From SVTX01 sp045612105 (GTDB lineage: Bacteria; Bacillota; Clostridia; Oscillospirales; CAG-272): DNA of 64,000 bases. Below the pieces are notes generated by a model. That model ran no database searches, was not told where the DNA came from, and was given only the letters and a program-made list of their open reading frames with translations. This document shows positions 1 to 8,261 of the stretch, in pieces. How positions within the stretch are numbered: the stretch's first letter is position 1; each line of letters opens with the position of its first letter. The position numbers and the translations under genes are program-made. The DNA lies in assembly GCA_045612105.1 (NCBI GenBank), contig JAZKYL010000048.1:1-64000 (forward strand). Direction: 5' to 3'.

Positions 1-2
1 GA

Positions 3-22
3 CGAGCTTTTGAAAAAGCTCG
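3..22. repeat. Short perfect hairpin at the window edge
   Basis: A 9-bp perfect inverted repeat (CGAGCTTTT / AAAAGCTCG) with a 2-nt loop. It has no T-run on the + strand. It may end a gene outside the window. Between it and the galK promoter (23-135) I see nothing else. Confidence 0.4.
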
Positions 23-135
23 AGCAAAACTTCCATCAGACATCGCCGTGAAGTCCCCGACAAATCAAAATTTGAAACCGAACACAGTTAGCCAAAACTT
101 ACACAAAAAAATAATTCAAAATTCGCAAAAAGCTC

Positions 136-164
136 TTGCCGAAATCAAATAAATGTGATACAAT
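136..164 (+). promoter_or_regulatory. Sigma-A promoter of the galK operon
   Basis: TTGCCG (136-141) and TACAAT (159-164) are separated by 17 bp, with an extended TGA just before the -10. The galactokinase start is 40 nt downstream, preceded by GAAAGGA at 189-195. Confidence 0.8.
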
Positions 165-203
165 GTATATGTATGTAAATTTTCAACCGAAAGGATTACC
201 AAT

Positions 204-1487
204 ATGAATTACAAAAATCTTATCGAAAACATTAAAAGCGGAGTGCTCAACGAGAAATTCACTACGCTTTACGGCAAGGAAAACGTTGAAAGCTCAAAAG
301 CAAGATATATCCAGGCTATCGAGAAATTTGTCTCTCTTTACGGAGAGGATCGCGACGTAAGTCTCTTCTCTGTCGCGGGCAGAAGTGAGCTCTCGGGCAA
401 CCACACCGACCACAACAAGGGTTGCGTAGTCGCCGCCTCCATCAGTCTCGATATTATCGCCGTCGCCGCTCCCACCGCTGATACCACAGTCAGAGTAAAG
501 AGCGAAGGATTTGACGAGGATATCGTCAATATCGCAGAATACACCGTACCCGTTACCGCAAAGTACGGAAGCAGCGAGTCGATCATCGCGGGAATGTGCG
601 CAGGACTCAAAGCTAACGGTCACAAGGTAGGCGGATTCGTAGCCTACACCACAAGTAACGTCCTCAAGGGCTCGGGACTTTCCTCCTCCGCCGCATTTGA
701 AGATATGATCGGCACTATCGAGAGCCACCTTTATAATGACGGAAACGTTGACAACGTAGAGATCTCCAAGCTGGCTCAGTGGGCAGAAAATAACTTCTTC
801 GGTAAACCCTGCGGTCTTATGGACCAGGTCGCTTGCGCTGTGGGCGGTATTGTGGCTATCGACTTTGCCGACACCAAGAATCCCATAATCACCCCCATCG
901 AATTCGATATGACCGCGGCAGGCTACAACCTCTGCATCGTAAACACCGGCGGCAACCACGCTGACCTTACCGACGATTACGCGTCTGTTCCCGCGGAAAT
1001 GAAGGCTATTGCCGCATATTTCGGCAAGGAAGTCCTCAGAGAAACCGACGAGGAGACCGTTATCGCCGCTATTCCCACGCTCCGCGAAAAATTCGGTGAC
1101 AGAGCAATCATGAGAGCCCTCCACTTCTTTGCGGAAAATAAGAGAGTTGCAAAGCAAAAGGCGGCACTTGAATCGGGAGACCTCGACGCGTTCTTCGAAA
1201 ACGTAAAGGCATCGGGACGCTCATCCTTCTGCTACCTCCAGAACGTATATACCACCAAGAATCTCACCGAGCAGGGTCTTTCTCTCGCCCTCTGCCTCGC
1301 CGAAAGGATCCTCGGCGACAAGAAGGCGGCTTGGCGCGTTCACGGTGGCGGATTTGCGGGCACAATTCAGGCATTCGTTCCCACCGAGACCGTTCCCGAA
1401 TATAAGGCGGCTATGGATGCTTGCTTCGGCGAGGGCGCTTGTATCGTTCTCGGCATTCGCCCCGTAGGTGCTACCAAGATCTGCTGA
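204..1487 (+). CDS. galK: Galactokinase
   Basis: Phosphorylates galactose to galactose-1-phosphate at the head of the Leloir pathway, in the cytoplasm. The GHMP-kinase layout is clear: the galactokinase signature GRSELSGNHTDH at residues 59-70 binds the sugar, and the phosphate-binding loop GSGLSSSAAFE lies at 156-166. A GHMP C-terminal domain follows, with HGGGFAGTIQA near residue 390. The length (427 aa) is slightly above the usual 380-400. The start at 204 has GAAAGGA 9 nt upstream and a good promoter. It is the first gene of a tight run, with the next start 1 nt after its stop. galT and galE are not in the window. A kinase for another sugar of the same family is possible but less likely. 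Confidence 0.93.
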   Translation: MNYKNLIENIKSGVLNEKFTTLYGKENVESSKARYIQAIEKFVSLYGEDRDVSLFSVAGRSELSGNHTDHNKGCVVAASISLDIIAVAAPTADTTVRVKSEGFDEDIVNIAEYTVPVTAKYGSSESIIAGMCAGLKANGHKVGGFVAYTTSNVLKGSGLSSSAAFEDMIGTIESHLYNDGNVDNVEISKLAQWAENNFFGKPCGLMDQVACAVGGIVAIDFADTKNPIITPIEFDMTAAGYNLCIVNTGGNHADLTDDYASVPAEMKAIAAYFGKEVLRETDEETVIAAIPTLREKFGDRAIMRALHFFAENKRVAKQKAALESGDLDAFFENVKASGRSSFCYLQNVYTTKNLTEQGLSLALCLAERILGDKKAAWRVHGGGFAGTIQAFVPTETVPEYKAAMDACFGEGACIVLGIRPVGATKIC

Positions 1488-1488
1488 T

Positions 1489-1944
1489 ATGAGAAATAAC
1501 CTACCTCGCGAGTCAAGAAAGCCGTTGTCGGAAAAGACAAAACAGCTCGTCCTTATAATGACGGTAAACTCGCTGATTCTCACCTTTCTCTATTTTGCCG
1601 TTATGGCAACGAATATCGTAGTAATTCCTCCGTTCGTTATAACCGAGTACCCCATCACTCTCGCGCAGATTGTTTATACCGTCTATTGGGCAGTGTTCGC
1701 GGCATTTCTTGTGGTATTCGTAGTCTATAACCGCGCATTTTCGAGAAGAAATATCACTCCCGAAATGCTTCCCGACACAATGACCGCCATGGAAAAGGCG
1801 GAATATATCAACGACGGCAAAAACCGACTTGAGAAGTCAAAATGGATGCTCTCGGTAATAATCCCTCTCCTTGTCACCATAGCCCTCGACGCTATCTACC
1901 TCTTTACGTGGCCTATGGTGCAGAGTCTCTTCAATATTTCATAA
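1489..1944 (+). CDS. Small three-pass membrane protein, function unknown
   Basis: About 151 aa with three hydrophobic segments: one near residues 20-45 (LIMTVNSLILTFLYFAVMA), one near 60-80 (IVYTVYWAVFAAFLVVFVV) and one near 125-145 (MLSVIIPLLVTIALDAIYLF). I do not recognise a family. An upstream GTG at 1468 is in frame, but the ATG at 1489, 1 nt after the galK stop, is the better start and implies translational coupling. It lies between galK and the metallo-hydrolase gene in the same transcription unit. Nothing points to a sugar-specific role. Confidence 0.75.
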   Translation: MRNNLPRESRKPLSEKTKQLVLIMTVNSLILTFLYFAVMATNIVVIPPFVITEYPITLAQIVYTVYWAVFAAFLVVFVVYNRAFSRRNITPEMLPDTMTAMEKAEYINDGKNRLEKSKWMLSVIIPLLVTIALDAIYLFTWPMVQSLFNIS

Positions 1945-1959
1945 AGATCAGGTAAAATA

Positions 1960-2757
1960 ATGCAAAACTGTAAAATCTGCTGCCTCTATTCGGGATCAAA
2001 AGGAAATTCAACCTTTGTTTCGGCAGGAGGCGCAAAGATACTTATTGATGCGGGCAGAAGCGCGAAAGCGCTCTGCTCGGCTCTTTGTAGCATCGGTGTG
2101 AATATAGACGACATCGATGCTATTTTTATAACTCACGAGCATACAGACCACGTCTCTGCTCTTCAGGTCCTTTCCCATAAGCACAGAATTCCGATACATA
2201 TGCTGATAAATTCGGCGCAGGTCTTCAACGGTCTCTGCGACGAAAAGCTCTGTGACTGTCTCACACTCTACCGCGGCAATAGCTTTGAGACCCAAGTAAA
2301 TGGCTTGACCGTAAAAGCCTTTCCCACCCCCCACGACAGCCGCGCGGCAGTGGGTTACAGATTTGAGTTTGACGGTGATAACGGTGAGAAATTCTCCGTA
2401 GCGGTCTCAACCGACACAGGCTACGTCACCGAAACTATGCGTGAAAACCTCCTCGGTTGTACTGCTGTGGTCATAGAATCAAATCACGACCTGCAGATGC
2501 TCATCGACGGTCCATACCCCTACGAGTTGAAGCAAAGAATACGTTCAAAACACGGTCACCTTTCAAATTCCGATTGCGCCGCCCTTGCAAGCGAACTCTA
2601 TGAAAACGGCACCGAGCATATTATGCTGGCGCACCTGAGCGAAGAAAACAACCTCCCCGAGCTGGCATTCAACGAAGTGTTTACAGCCATAGCAGACGAT
2701 AGCTTTGACCTCAAGGTCGCAAGGCAGGACGAGCCCGTTTGGTTGATTGGAGAATAA
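1960..2757 (+). CDS. Metallo-beta-lactamase-fold hydrolase, WalJ/YycJ type
   Basis: 265-aa metal-dependent hydrolase. The metal-binding motif HEHTDH is at residues 59-64, preceded by the family's N-terminal SGSKGNSTFV (11-20) and ILIDAG (27-32). Later metal ligands are plausible in SNHD and HLSN. Known WalJ/YycJ proteins have DNA exonuclease activity and often sit near walRK and rlmH. Here rlmH follows directly, with start and stop 2 nt apart, which supports this assignment over a generic hydrolase. The walRK genes themselves are absent from the window. Confidence 0.85.
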   Translation: MQNCKICCLYSGSKGNSTFVSAGGAKILIDAGRSAKALCSALCSIGVNIDDIDAIFITHEHTDHVSALQVLSHKHRIPIHMLINSAQVFNGLCDEKLCDCLTLYRGNSFETQVNGLTVKAFPTPHDSRAAVGYRFEFDGDNGEKFSVAVSTDTGYVTETMRENLLGCTAVVIESNHDLQMLIDGPYPYELKQRIRSKHGHLSNSDCAALASELYENGTEHIMLAHLSEENNLPELAFNEVFTAIADDSFDLKVARQDEPVWLIGE

Positions 2758-2759
2758 CA

Positions 2760-3239
2760 ATGGCAACGATTAAATTTATCACCGTCGGCACGCTGAAGGA
2801 AGATTACCTCCGCGAAGCCGTCAAGGAATACGAAAAAAGGCTCTCGGGCTTCTGCCACGTAGAGCAGGTCAATCTGAAGGAAGCCAAGCTCCCGAATGAT
2901 CCTACCGACGGCGACGTCAAGCGAGCCCTTGCGGAAGAGGCAAAAGCAATTCTTGCCGCAATGCCCGACCGCTCCTATAAGATCGCTATGTGCGTCGAGG
3001 GCAAACAATTTTCCTCCGAGGAGCTTGCCTCCAAAATAGAGTCTGCGTTCTCTTCGGCAAACGAGATCTGCTTCGTTATAGGCTCATCCCACGGACTTGA
3101 TGACAGCGTGAAATCTGCCGCCGACCTCCGCCTCTCTGTCTCAAAAATGACCTTTCCCCACCAGCTTATGCGAGTTTTACTCCTTGAAGGAGTCTATCGC
3201 TGTATGAATATCATCAAAGGCACAAAATACCATAAGTAA
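2760..3239 (+). CDS. rlmH: 23S rRNA pseudouridine-1915 N3-methyltransferase RlmH
   Basis: SPOUT-class methyltransferase that methylates pseudouridine 1915 in helix 69 of 23S rRNA, on assembled ribosomes. Starting at ATG 2760 gives exactly 159 aa, the standard RlmH length; a longer in-frame start at 2739 would overlap the upstream gene and is not needed. The SAM-binding knot region is visible as FVIGSSHGLDDS (106-116), followed by the diagnostic SKMTFPHQLMR (128-138) and the C-terminal IIKGTKYHK. The ribosome binding site GGAGAA lies across the stop of the preceding gene, which suggests coupled translation. Confidence 0.97.
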   Translation: MATIKFITVGTLKEDYLREAVKEYEKRLSGFCHVEQVNLKEAKLPNDPTDGDVKRALAEEAKAILAAMPDRSYKIAMCVEGKQFSSEELASKIESAFSSANEICFVIGSSHGLDDSVKSAADLRLSVSKMTFPHQLMRVLLLEGVYRCMNIIKGTKYHK

Positions 3240-3251
3240 AAATCATTTAAA

Positions 3252-3313
3252 CCGCCGATCCTTCATAGAATAGTAAAAAACGAAAGGAAACTACTCTATG
3301 AAAAGATCGGCGG
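3252..3313 (+). terminator. Long hairpin that ends the galK-rlmH unit and overlaps the next gene's start
   Basis: Arms 3252-3274 and 3290-3313 pair over more than 20 bp, based on CCGCCGATC / GATCGGCGG, and are followed by a T-rich run (CTTTTCTTTTT). This is a rho-independent terminator shape. The 15-nt loop holds the Shine-Dalgarno GAAAGGA (3282-3288), and the ATG of the lipoprotein gene (3298) is within the 3' arm. Confidence 0.75.
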
Positions 3314-3807
3314 CTTTTCTTTTTGCTATTTTAATATTTTTTTGCACTCTCCCCGCTTGCGGAAAGCAAGAATCACCAAAAACCTGCCGCGAAATACTGT
3401 CTGCCGTCACTCAAGCCGAGATAGGCATCCCCGCGGGAAAATTCTACTCTTTATCTGCCGATGAGGGTGACCCCGAATTTCTTTCAGAGTCCCTGATCTC
3501 TTCCCTCTTCGGCGGCGGTTCCTACCCCGAGGTCGCGGCAGACTGGCTCGACTGCGCCCTTTTCCTCTCTCTCGGCAGCCACCCTTGCGAATTCGCGGTT
3601 ATTCTCTGCAATAACCACGATACCGCAGAGGATACCGCGCGTCTGTTGGGCTCCCGTCTCTCGGCAATAAAAATCACGAAAACCTCGCCCCAATATCAAA
3701 AAATGATAGAAACCGCCAAGGTCGCCGTGATTGGCAACTATGCTCTCCTTATTATCTCAAGCGATAGTGAAAACGCGATGAAAACAGCAAAAAAGATTAT
3801 GAAATGA
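3298..3807 (+). CDS. Lipoprotein with DUF4358-like domain
   Basis: 169 aa. A lipoprotein signal peptide ends in the lipobox LPAC, with Cys21 as the lipidation site. The rest resembles the DUF4358 family of clostridial lipoproteins: a FYSL element, a stretch of small residues, CEFAVILCNN, then a C-terminal helix and YALLIISSD. The biochemical role of that family is unknown. The coding start overlaps the terminator hairpin at 3252-3313, and the T-run of that terminator encodes the hydrophobic signal peptide. Translation should therefore depend on whether RNA polymerase reads through and the hairpin opens. A role in sporulation or envelope assembly would be speculation. Confidence 0.75.
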   Translation: MKRSAAFLFAILIFFCTLPACGKQESPKTCREILSAVTQAEIGIPAGKFYSLSADEGDPEFLSESLISSLFGGGSYPEVAADWLDCALFLSLGSHPCEFAVILCNNHDTAEDTARLLGSRLSAIKITKTSPQYQKMIETAKVAVIGNYALLIISSDSENAMKTAKKIMK

Positions 3808-3882
3808 TGTATACCGAAAAATAATAGCCAAAATATAGCAAATAATTTTTCAAAATAGCAATCTGTTAATAGCTTGTTAAAA

Positions 3883-3902
3883 TGTATACAGTATAATATA
3901 CA
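3883..3902 (+). promoter_or_regulatory. Candidate -10 region inside a small dyad upstream of the LRR-dockerin gene
   Basis: TATAAT at 3892-3897 lies in an inverted repeat (TGTATA...TATACA, 3883-3902). No good -35 is present at the right distance, so the promoter may need an activator. The start codon at 3951 has GAAAGGA upstream. Confidence 0.45.
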
Positions 3903-3950
3903 CCATAAAATATTTTTGCTTATACCGATAAGCAATGAAAGGACGTTATT

Positions 3951-5678
3951 ATGAAATTTACAAAGTATTTTTCACTGTTACTGGCAATCGCTATGCTCTT
4001 GACGGCTTTACCCGCAACCGCGCTGACCGTTGCCGCCGAGGATGCTCTCCCCACCGAAAACGTGTCAGATGAGACTTCTAATCCCACCACCGAGGAAACA
4101 GAAGCCCTCGCCGACGAAATCACCGCTCTGCCCGAGGAAAATACAGACGCTGTATCGGATAGCGAATCAGTATCTGAATCTGAGACCGAAACAGAAACCG
4201 AGCCTACCCCTAGCGAAGGTCTTGCATTCACCTCTTACGGCGACGGTGGCTGCTACGTCAGCGGCATCGGCACTTGCACCGATACTGATATCATTATTCC
4301 TTCTGTCGCACCTAACGGGGATAAGGTTTTAGTGATCGAATCTTCTGCATTCAAAAACTGTTTAGAACTTACAAGTATAGTTATCCCCAACAGTGTTGTA
4401 AGAATAGGTCTTAACGCATTCAACAATTGCTCAAGCCTTACCAGTATTACTATTCCTGATTCTATAACGGACATTGCTCGTGATGCATTCAGCAATTGTT
4501 CAAACATTAAAGATGTACATATCTACAGCTTGGAAGCGTGGTGCAATATATCATTTTCCCAAGAAACCGCTAACCCTTTAATTCTCGCGCAAAATCTCTA
4601 TCTCAACGGAGAGCTTATAACAAATCTTGTTATTCCAGATGGTGTTACAAAAATCGGAGATTATGCATTCTATTCTTGTGACTTCTTAACAAATATTACT
4701 ATTCCCGATTGTGTCACAAGCATTGGCAGTAATGCATTCGCTTACTGTTCAAATATCGAAAGTATATCCATCTCCGATAGTGTTATAAACATTAGCAACA
4801 ATGCATTTTACAATTGCTCAAACCTTAAAGAGGTGCATATAAGCGACTTGGAAAACTGGTGCAATATTTCTTTTTTTGGCGAATCTGCTAATCCTTTGAC
4901 CTGGGCACACAATCTCTATCTCAACGGAGAACTTGTTACAAATCTTATTATACCTGACGGCATAACAAAAATTGGTGATTACGCATTCAGTAATTGCTCA
5001 AATCTTAAGAACATAACTATTCCAAACAGTGTTAATAGTATTGGTAACGGCGCGTTTATCCGTTGCTCAAGTCTTATTAATGTAGAGATTCCCGAGAGTA
5101 TTACAAACATTGGTTCTTATGCATTCGCAGGTTGTTCAAATTTAACTAGTATATCTATACCAAATGGAGTAACAAAAATTGATACCGGGGTATTTGATGG
5201 ATGTAAACAACTCACAAATATAACTATTCCAAACTCTGTAGTTTCTATAGAAAGAAGTGCTTTCTACTCCTGCTATGCCCTAAAAAAGATTATCATCCCA
5301 AATAGCGTTACAAATATTAATGCTAATGCTTTCGATAATTGCTATTATCTCACAATCTACTGCAAATCCCCCACTCAGCCCAGCGGTTGGAACACGAGTT
5401 GGAATCCCGATTCCCGCCCTGTAGTTTGGGGCTACCTCTATTACGGCAACACCAACAACGACGATACCATCGACTCCAGAGACATTCTTCTCCTCCGTCA
5501 ATACCTCGCTAACTACAATTATGACACCGGCGAATCAACCGTAGAGATCTTCGAAGGTGCCGACGCTAACGGCGACGGCAAGATAAACACTCTTGATATC
5601 GTCCTTCTTCGCAATTATCTCGTTAATGTTGATCCCGAAACCGGCGAGTCAACCGTAGTACTCGGTCCCACAAATTAA
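3951..5678 (+). CDS. Secreted BspA-type leucine-rich-repeat protein with C-terminal dockerin
   Basis: 575 aa. A signal peptide (about 1-28) is followed by an acidic Thr/Glu-rich linker to about residue 90. Next is a short module with CYVSGIGTCTDTD, then about 15 LRR_5/BspA repeats of the type 'IPNSVxxIGxxAFxxCSxLTxI' (about 120-485). The C-terminus is a type I dockerin with two calcium loops, NTNNDDTIDSRD and DANGDGKINTLD, each followed by ILLLRQYL or IVLLRNYL. A block containing LEAWCNISF...NLYLNGEL is repeated later as LENWCNISF...NLYLNGEL, so part of the repeat array arose by duplication. Dockerins bind cohesins, and no cohesin is visible in this window. Likely an extracellular adhesin or glycan-binding protein docked to a partner encoded elsewhere. 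Confidence 0.9.
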   Translation: MKFTKYFSLLLAIAMLLTALPATALTVAAEDALPTENVSDETSNPTTEETEALADEITALPEENTDAVSDSESVSESETETETEPTPSEGLAFTSYGDGGCYVSGIGTCTDTDIIIPSVAPNGDKVLVIESSAFKNCLELTSIVIPNSVVRIGLNAFNNCSSLTSITIPDSITDIARDAFSNCSNIKDVHIYSLEAWCNISFSQETANPLILAQNLYLNGELITNLVIPDGVTKIGDYAFYSCDFLTNITIPDCVTSIGSNAFAYCSNIESISISDSVINISNNAFYNCSNLKEVHISDLENWCNISFFGESANPLTWAHNLYLNGELVTNLIIPDGITKIGDYAFSNCSNLKNITIPNSVNSIGNGAFIRCSSLINVEIPESITNIGSYAFAGCSNLTSISIPNGVTKIDTGVFDGCKQLTNITIPNSVVSIERSAFYSCYALKKIIIPNSVTNINANAFDNCYYLTIYCKSPTQPSGWNTSWNPDSRPVVWGYLYYGNTNNDDTIDSRDILLLRQYLANYNYDTGESTVEIFEGADANGDGKINTLDIVLLRNYLVNVDPETGESTVVLGPTN

Positions 5679-5698
5679 GTAATAAGCTACCTACATTT

Positions 5699-5726
5699 AG
5701 ATCCCCGACCGCAAGATCGGGGATCT
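5699..5726 (+). terminator. Terminator after the LRR-dockerin gene
   Basis: Stem AGATCCCCGA / TCGGGGATCT with a short loop, followed by a weak T-rich stretch. Confidence 0.75.
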
Positions 5727-5748
5727 ATCTTATATATTAACACATTTT

Positions 5749-6195
5749 TTAAAACAAATTAGAAACCCAATAAATAACTCCCCAAACGGCACCCGCAAGC
5801 GTTCCGTAAAGCAACACGGGTCCGGCAACCGTAAATATCTTCGCTCCCACACCCAAAATCAAGCCCTCGGATTTTGAATCTATGGCAGGCGACACCACCG
5901 AGTTGGCAAACCCCGTGATCGGAACCAGCGTACCGCCGCCCGCCCGCTTTGCGATCTTCTCGAAAAGCCCAAGCCCCGAAAGCAAAGCAGCAATAAAAAT
6001 AAGCGTCACCGAGCAGAGCGTTCCCGCGTCCTTCTGCCCTATGCCTAAAACGTCACGGTATAAAAGCAAAAACGCCTGACCTATAAAACAGATAAAACCA
6101 CCGATGCAGAATGCCCACACGCAGTCCTTGAGAATAGGCGACGCTGGCGCGTGAGCATCGGCATATTTTTTGTAAACCTTCTTTTCAATATTCAT
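5749..6195 (-). CDS. spoVAC: Stage V sporulation protein AC
   Basis: 148-aa membrane protein of the SpoVA channel that moves dipicolinic acid into the forespore and out again at germination. The motifs SPILKDCVWAFCIGGFICFIGQ, the glycine-rich GGGTLVPITGFANSV and the C-terminal GPVLLYGTLAGAVWG are typical of SpoVAC. The chosen start (6195) has CGGAG 11 nt upstream; the longer in-frame start at 6258 adds an unconserved extension. spoVAD and spoVAE are not adjacent, which is unusual because they normally form one operon. Its presence implies an endospore former or a recent descendant. Confidence 0.92.
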   Translation of the reverse strand: MNIEKKVYKKYADAHAPASPILKDCVWAFCIGGFICFIGQAFLLLYRDVLGIGQKDAGTLCSVTLIFIAALLSGLGLFEKIAKRAGGGTLVPITGFANSVVSPAIDSKSEGLILGVGAKIFTVAGPVLLYGTLAGAVWGVIYWVSNLF

Positions 6196-6225
6196 ACTTT
6201 TTAATGCTCCGTTTTGTTTTATCAT

Positions 6226-6255
6226 TATTATGACACAAAAACGGCATAAAAATAC
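6226..6255 (-). promoter_or_regulatory. Candidate forespore (sigma-G-like) promoter of spoVAC
   Basis: On the minus strand a CATAATA -10-like box (6226-6232) lies 18 nt from GTATT (6251-6255), which partly matches the sigma-G -35 consensus. spoVA genes are sigma-G-dependent in Bacillus subtilis. Confidence 0.4.
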
Positions 6256-6352
6256 CATACTTTTTCTGCCGCGCCTATGAAAAAAAGTAAAATTAGCAAG
6301 ATTTTACACAAATTTGGTGATAATAACAATGGATCTTTCATAATCGGTTTGT

Positions 6353-6358
6353 TATAAT
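6353..6358 (+). promoter_or_regulatory. Candidate -10 box for the malY/patB gene
   Basis: TATAAT with no convincing -35. It leaves a structured leader of about 140 nt. In that leader GCCACC (6431-6436) can pair with GGTGGC (6486-6491), just before the ribosome binding site GGAATGGAG (6492-6500). I found no match to a known SAM or T-box element. Confidence 0.4.
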
Positions 6359-6506
6359 TAAAATAACAGTAATACAGGTCAATTACGGCTTGAATTTTTG
6401 TGTTCCGGCAAAATTCACCGATTATTTTTTGCCACCTCGTGCGGGGATTCCCGAAATGAGCGAAATTAGTTTTTCGTGGTCTTTCGGTGGCGGAATGGAG
6501 ATTGTT

Positions 6507-7673
6507 ATGAAATACGATTTTGATGAGATAAGAGACCGAAGCAGCGTTGGAAAATGGGAAATGCCCTCAAAGATCGGAGCTATCGGTATGGGTGTCGCCG
6601 ATATGGACTTCAAGCTGGCTCCCGAGATAATCGAGGCGGTCAAGGAATGTGCCGAGATTGGCGAGTTCGGCTACGGCGGAATGAAGGAAGCCGACTACAA
6701 CGCCATCCTCGATTGGCTCGCATACCGCGGCAAAACCGTTCCAAGAGAATACATAGTCCCCACCCCGGGAGTTCTCTACTCCGCAAGAGCGGCGATGTAT
6801 ATGCTCACCAATGAGGGCGACAAGGTCATCGTCCAGACCCCTCTCCACACTCCGTCCATCGCTACAGCCGCAATGCAGGGTCGAATCCCCTTGGTCAACA
6901 GACTGAAATACGAAAACGGCAGATACGATATGGATTTCGACGACCTTGAGCGTTGCTTCAAGGAAGGTGCCAAGGTTCTTATGATGTGCGCGCCCAACAA
7001 CCCCACAGGTCGCGTTTGGACAATGGACGAGCTTAAGAAGATAGCAACTCTTGTCAAAAAATACGATGCGTATATAGTTTGCGACGAGATCCACCGCGAC
7101 ATTATCTGGAAAGGCTACGAACATATTTCCCCCACCGAGCTGCCCGAGATCGCAGACCGCACCGTCTCCGTGTTCTCAACCTCAAAAACCTTCAATATGG
7201 GCGGATTCCACATCGGCAGCGCAATAATACCCAACCCCGAGCTTCGCAATCGCTTCAAAAAGCAGTTCTACAGCTGGGGACATACCTGCGAGCGTCCCTC
7301 CACCGTGGAACAGGCAGCCCAAACCGCCGCATATAACAAAGCCCGTGGCTGGTATGAAGAAATGATGGCATACGTAAACAAAAATTTCGATATCGCTCTC
7401 GACTATCTCTCCGACCTCCCTATCCACGCAAGTCACCCCGAGGGAACCTTCCTGCTCTGGACCGACGTCAGCGCGATGAAGCTTTGCAAGGACGACCTTA
7501 ATAAGGTTATGTTGAACGATTGGAAGGTTCATTGCGACAGCGGAGTATTCTACGACACCGCCGATTATATGCACGTAAACCCCATCGAGCATCACGTAAG
7601 GATCAATCTCGCCACAACCCACGCAAACGTTGAGGAAGCGTTTGACAGAATAAGGAACTACTTCAAAAAATAA
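6507..7673 (+). CDS. PLP-dependent cystathionine beta-lyase / aminotransferase, MalY-PatB family
   Basis: 388-aa fold-type I PLP enzyme. The N-terminus (KYDFDEIRDRSSVGKWE, then GVADMDFK) is the hallmark of the MalY/PatB C-S lyases. PNNPTGRVW and CDEIHRDI are the usual PLP-pocket motifs, and STSKTFNMGG carries the Schiff-base lysine (about K227). It would cleave cystathionine or cysteine-type C-S bonds to give homocysteine or sulfide, pyruvate and ammonia. The start at 6507 is chosen because the ORF's first 39 codons are unconserved and GGAATGGAG lies just before this ATG. It stands alone with its own terminator. No sulfur-pathway neighbour confirms the substrate. Confidence 0.9.
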   Translation: MKYDFDEIRDRSSVGKWEMPSKIGAIGMGVADMDFKLAPEIIEAVKECAEIGEFGYGGMKEADYNAILDWLAYRGKTVPREYIVPTPGVLYSARAAMYMLTNEGDKVIVQTPLHTPSIATAAMQGRIPLVNRLKYENGRYDMDFDDLERCFKEGAKVLMMCAPNNPTGRVWTMDELKKIATLVKKYDAYIVCDEIHRDIIWKGYEHISPTELPEIADRTVSVFSTSKTFNMGGFHIGSAIIPNPELRNRFKKQFYSWGHTCERPSTVEQAAQTAAYNKARGWYEEMMAYVNKNFDIALDYLSDLPIHASHPEGTFLLWTDVSAMKLCKDDLNKVMLNDWKVHCDSGVFYDTADYMHVNPIEHHVRINLATTHANVEEAFDRIRNYFKK

Positions 7674-7679
7674 CTTTTT

Positions 7680-7706
7680 AAGGTCTTCGCACATCGGAGA
7701 CCTTTT
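7680..7706 (+). terminator. Terminator after malY/patB-type gene
   Basis: AAGGTCT-CG / CG-AGACCTT stem followed by TTTTT. Confidence 0.85.
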
Positions 7707-7731
7707 TAAATGTAAATAATTTTTCAAACGC

Positions 7732-7760
7732 TTGACAATGGGGTCAAAGAACTATATAAT
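7732..7760 (+). promoter_or_regulatory. Strong sigma-A promoter
   Basis: TTGACA (7732-7737) and TATAAT (7755-7760) with a 17-bp spacer: a consensus promoter for the coiled-coil protein gene. Confidence 0.9.
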
Positions 7761-7793
7761 ATTTACAGATAACTTTGAAAGGCAGATGCAAAT

Positions 7794-8249
7794 ATGTCAA
7801 AATGGGAAAATTTCAAGCAAAAGATGGGTGATCTTGCCGACAAGACCGCCAAAAAGACCCGTGAGCTTACAGACACCGCCGCACTTAAACTAAAAATAGC
7901 AAATAAAGAGGCAGACCGCGATATCGAATACGCAAAGCTTGGAAAATTAGCCTACGCAAAGCTCAAGGAGCTTGAAGGAGTGGATGCAACCGAGCTGACC
8001 GCAAACATCTCGGAAAGCCTTGCAAAGCTTGACGAAATAATTGCCGAGCTCGAAGCCCTTAAAGCCGAGGATGCCGAAAGAAAAGCCGCCAAGGAAGCAG
8101 AAAAGGCGGCGAAGGAAAAAGAGGACGACGAGGACGCGCTGGATCTTAACGTAATGGAGCAATTCAACGAAGCACGCGTTATCGCCGATAAGGCTTATGA
8201 GGATGCAAAGCAAGCGGCAGAGGAAGCTAAAAACAACGTAGACGAATAA
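7794..8249 (+). CDS. Small Lys/Glu/Ala-rich coiled-coil protein, function unknown
   Basis: 151-aa cytoplasmic-type protein with no signal peptide or membrane segment. It is almost entirely charged helix: heptad-like stretches cover about residues 10-70 and a KAAKEAEKAAKEKEDDEDA segment lies near 100-118. Proteins starting MSKWENFKQKMG occur in Clostridia, but I know no function for them. The gene has a consensus promoter, a GAAAGG ribosome binding site and its own terminator, so it is probably abundantly expressed as a single gene. An RNA-binding, cytoskeletal or stress role cannot be decided from sequence. Confidence 0.85.
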   Translation: MSKWENFKQKMGDLADKTAKKTRELTDTAALKLKIANKEADRDIEYAKLGKLAYAKLKELEGVDATELTANISESLAKLDEIIAELEALKAEDAERKAAKEAEKAAKEKEDDEDALDLNVMEQFNEARVIADKAYEDAKQAAEEAKNNVDE

Positions 8250-8261
8250 ACACATTAAATG

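Noticed and set aside
6359..6506. SAM riboswitch or T-box before the malY/patB-type gene
   Set aside because: No SAM-I core, no T-box sequence and no terminator/antiterminator pair were found; only a simple stem near the ribosome binding site.
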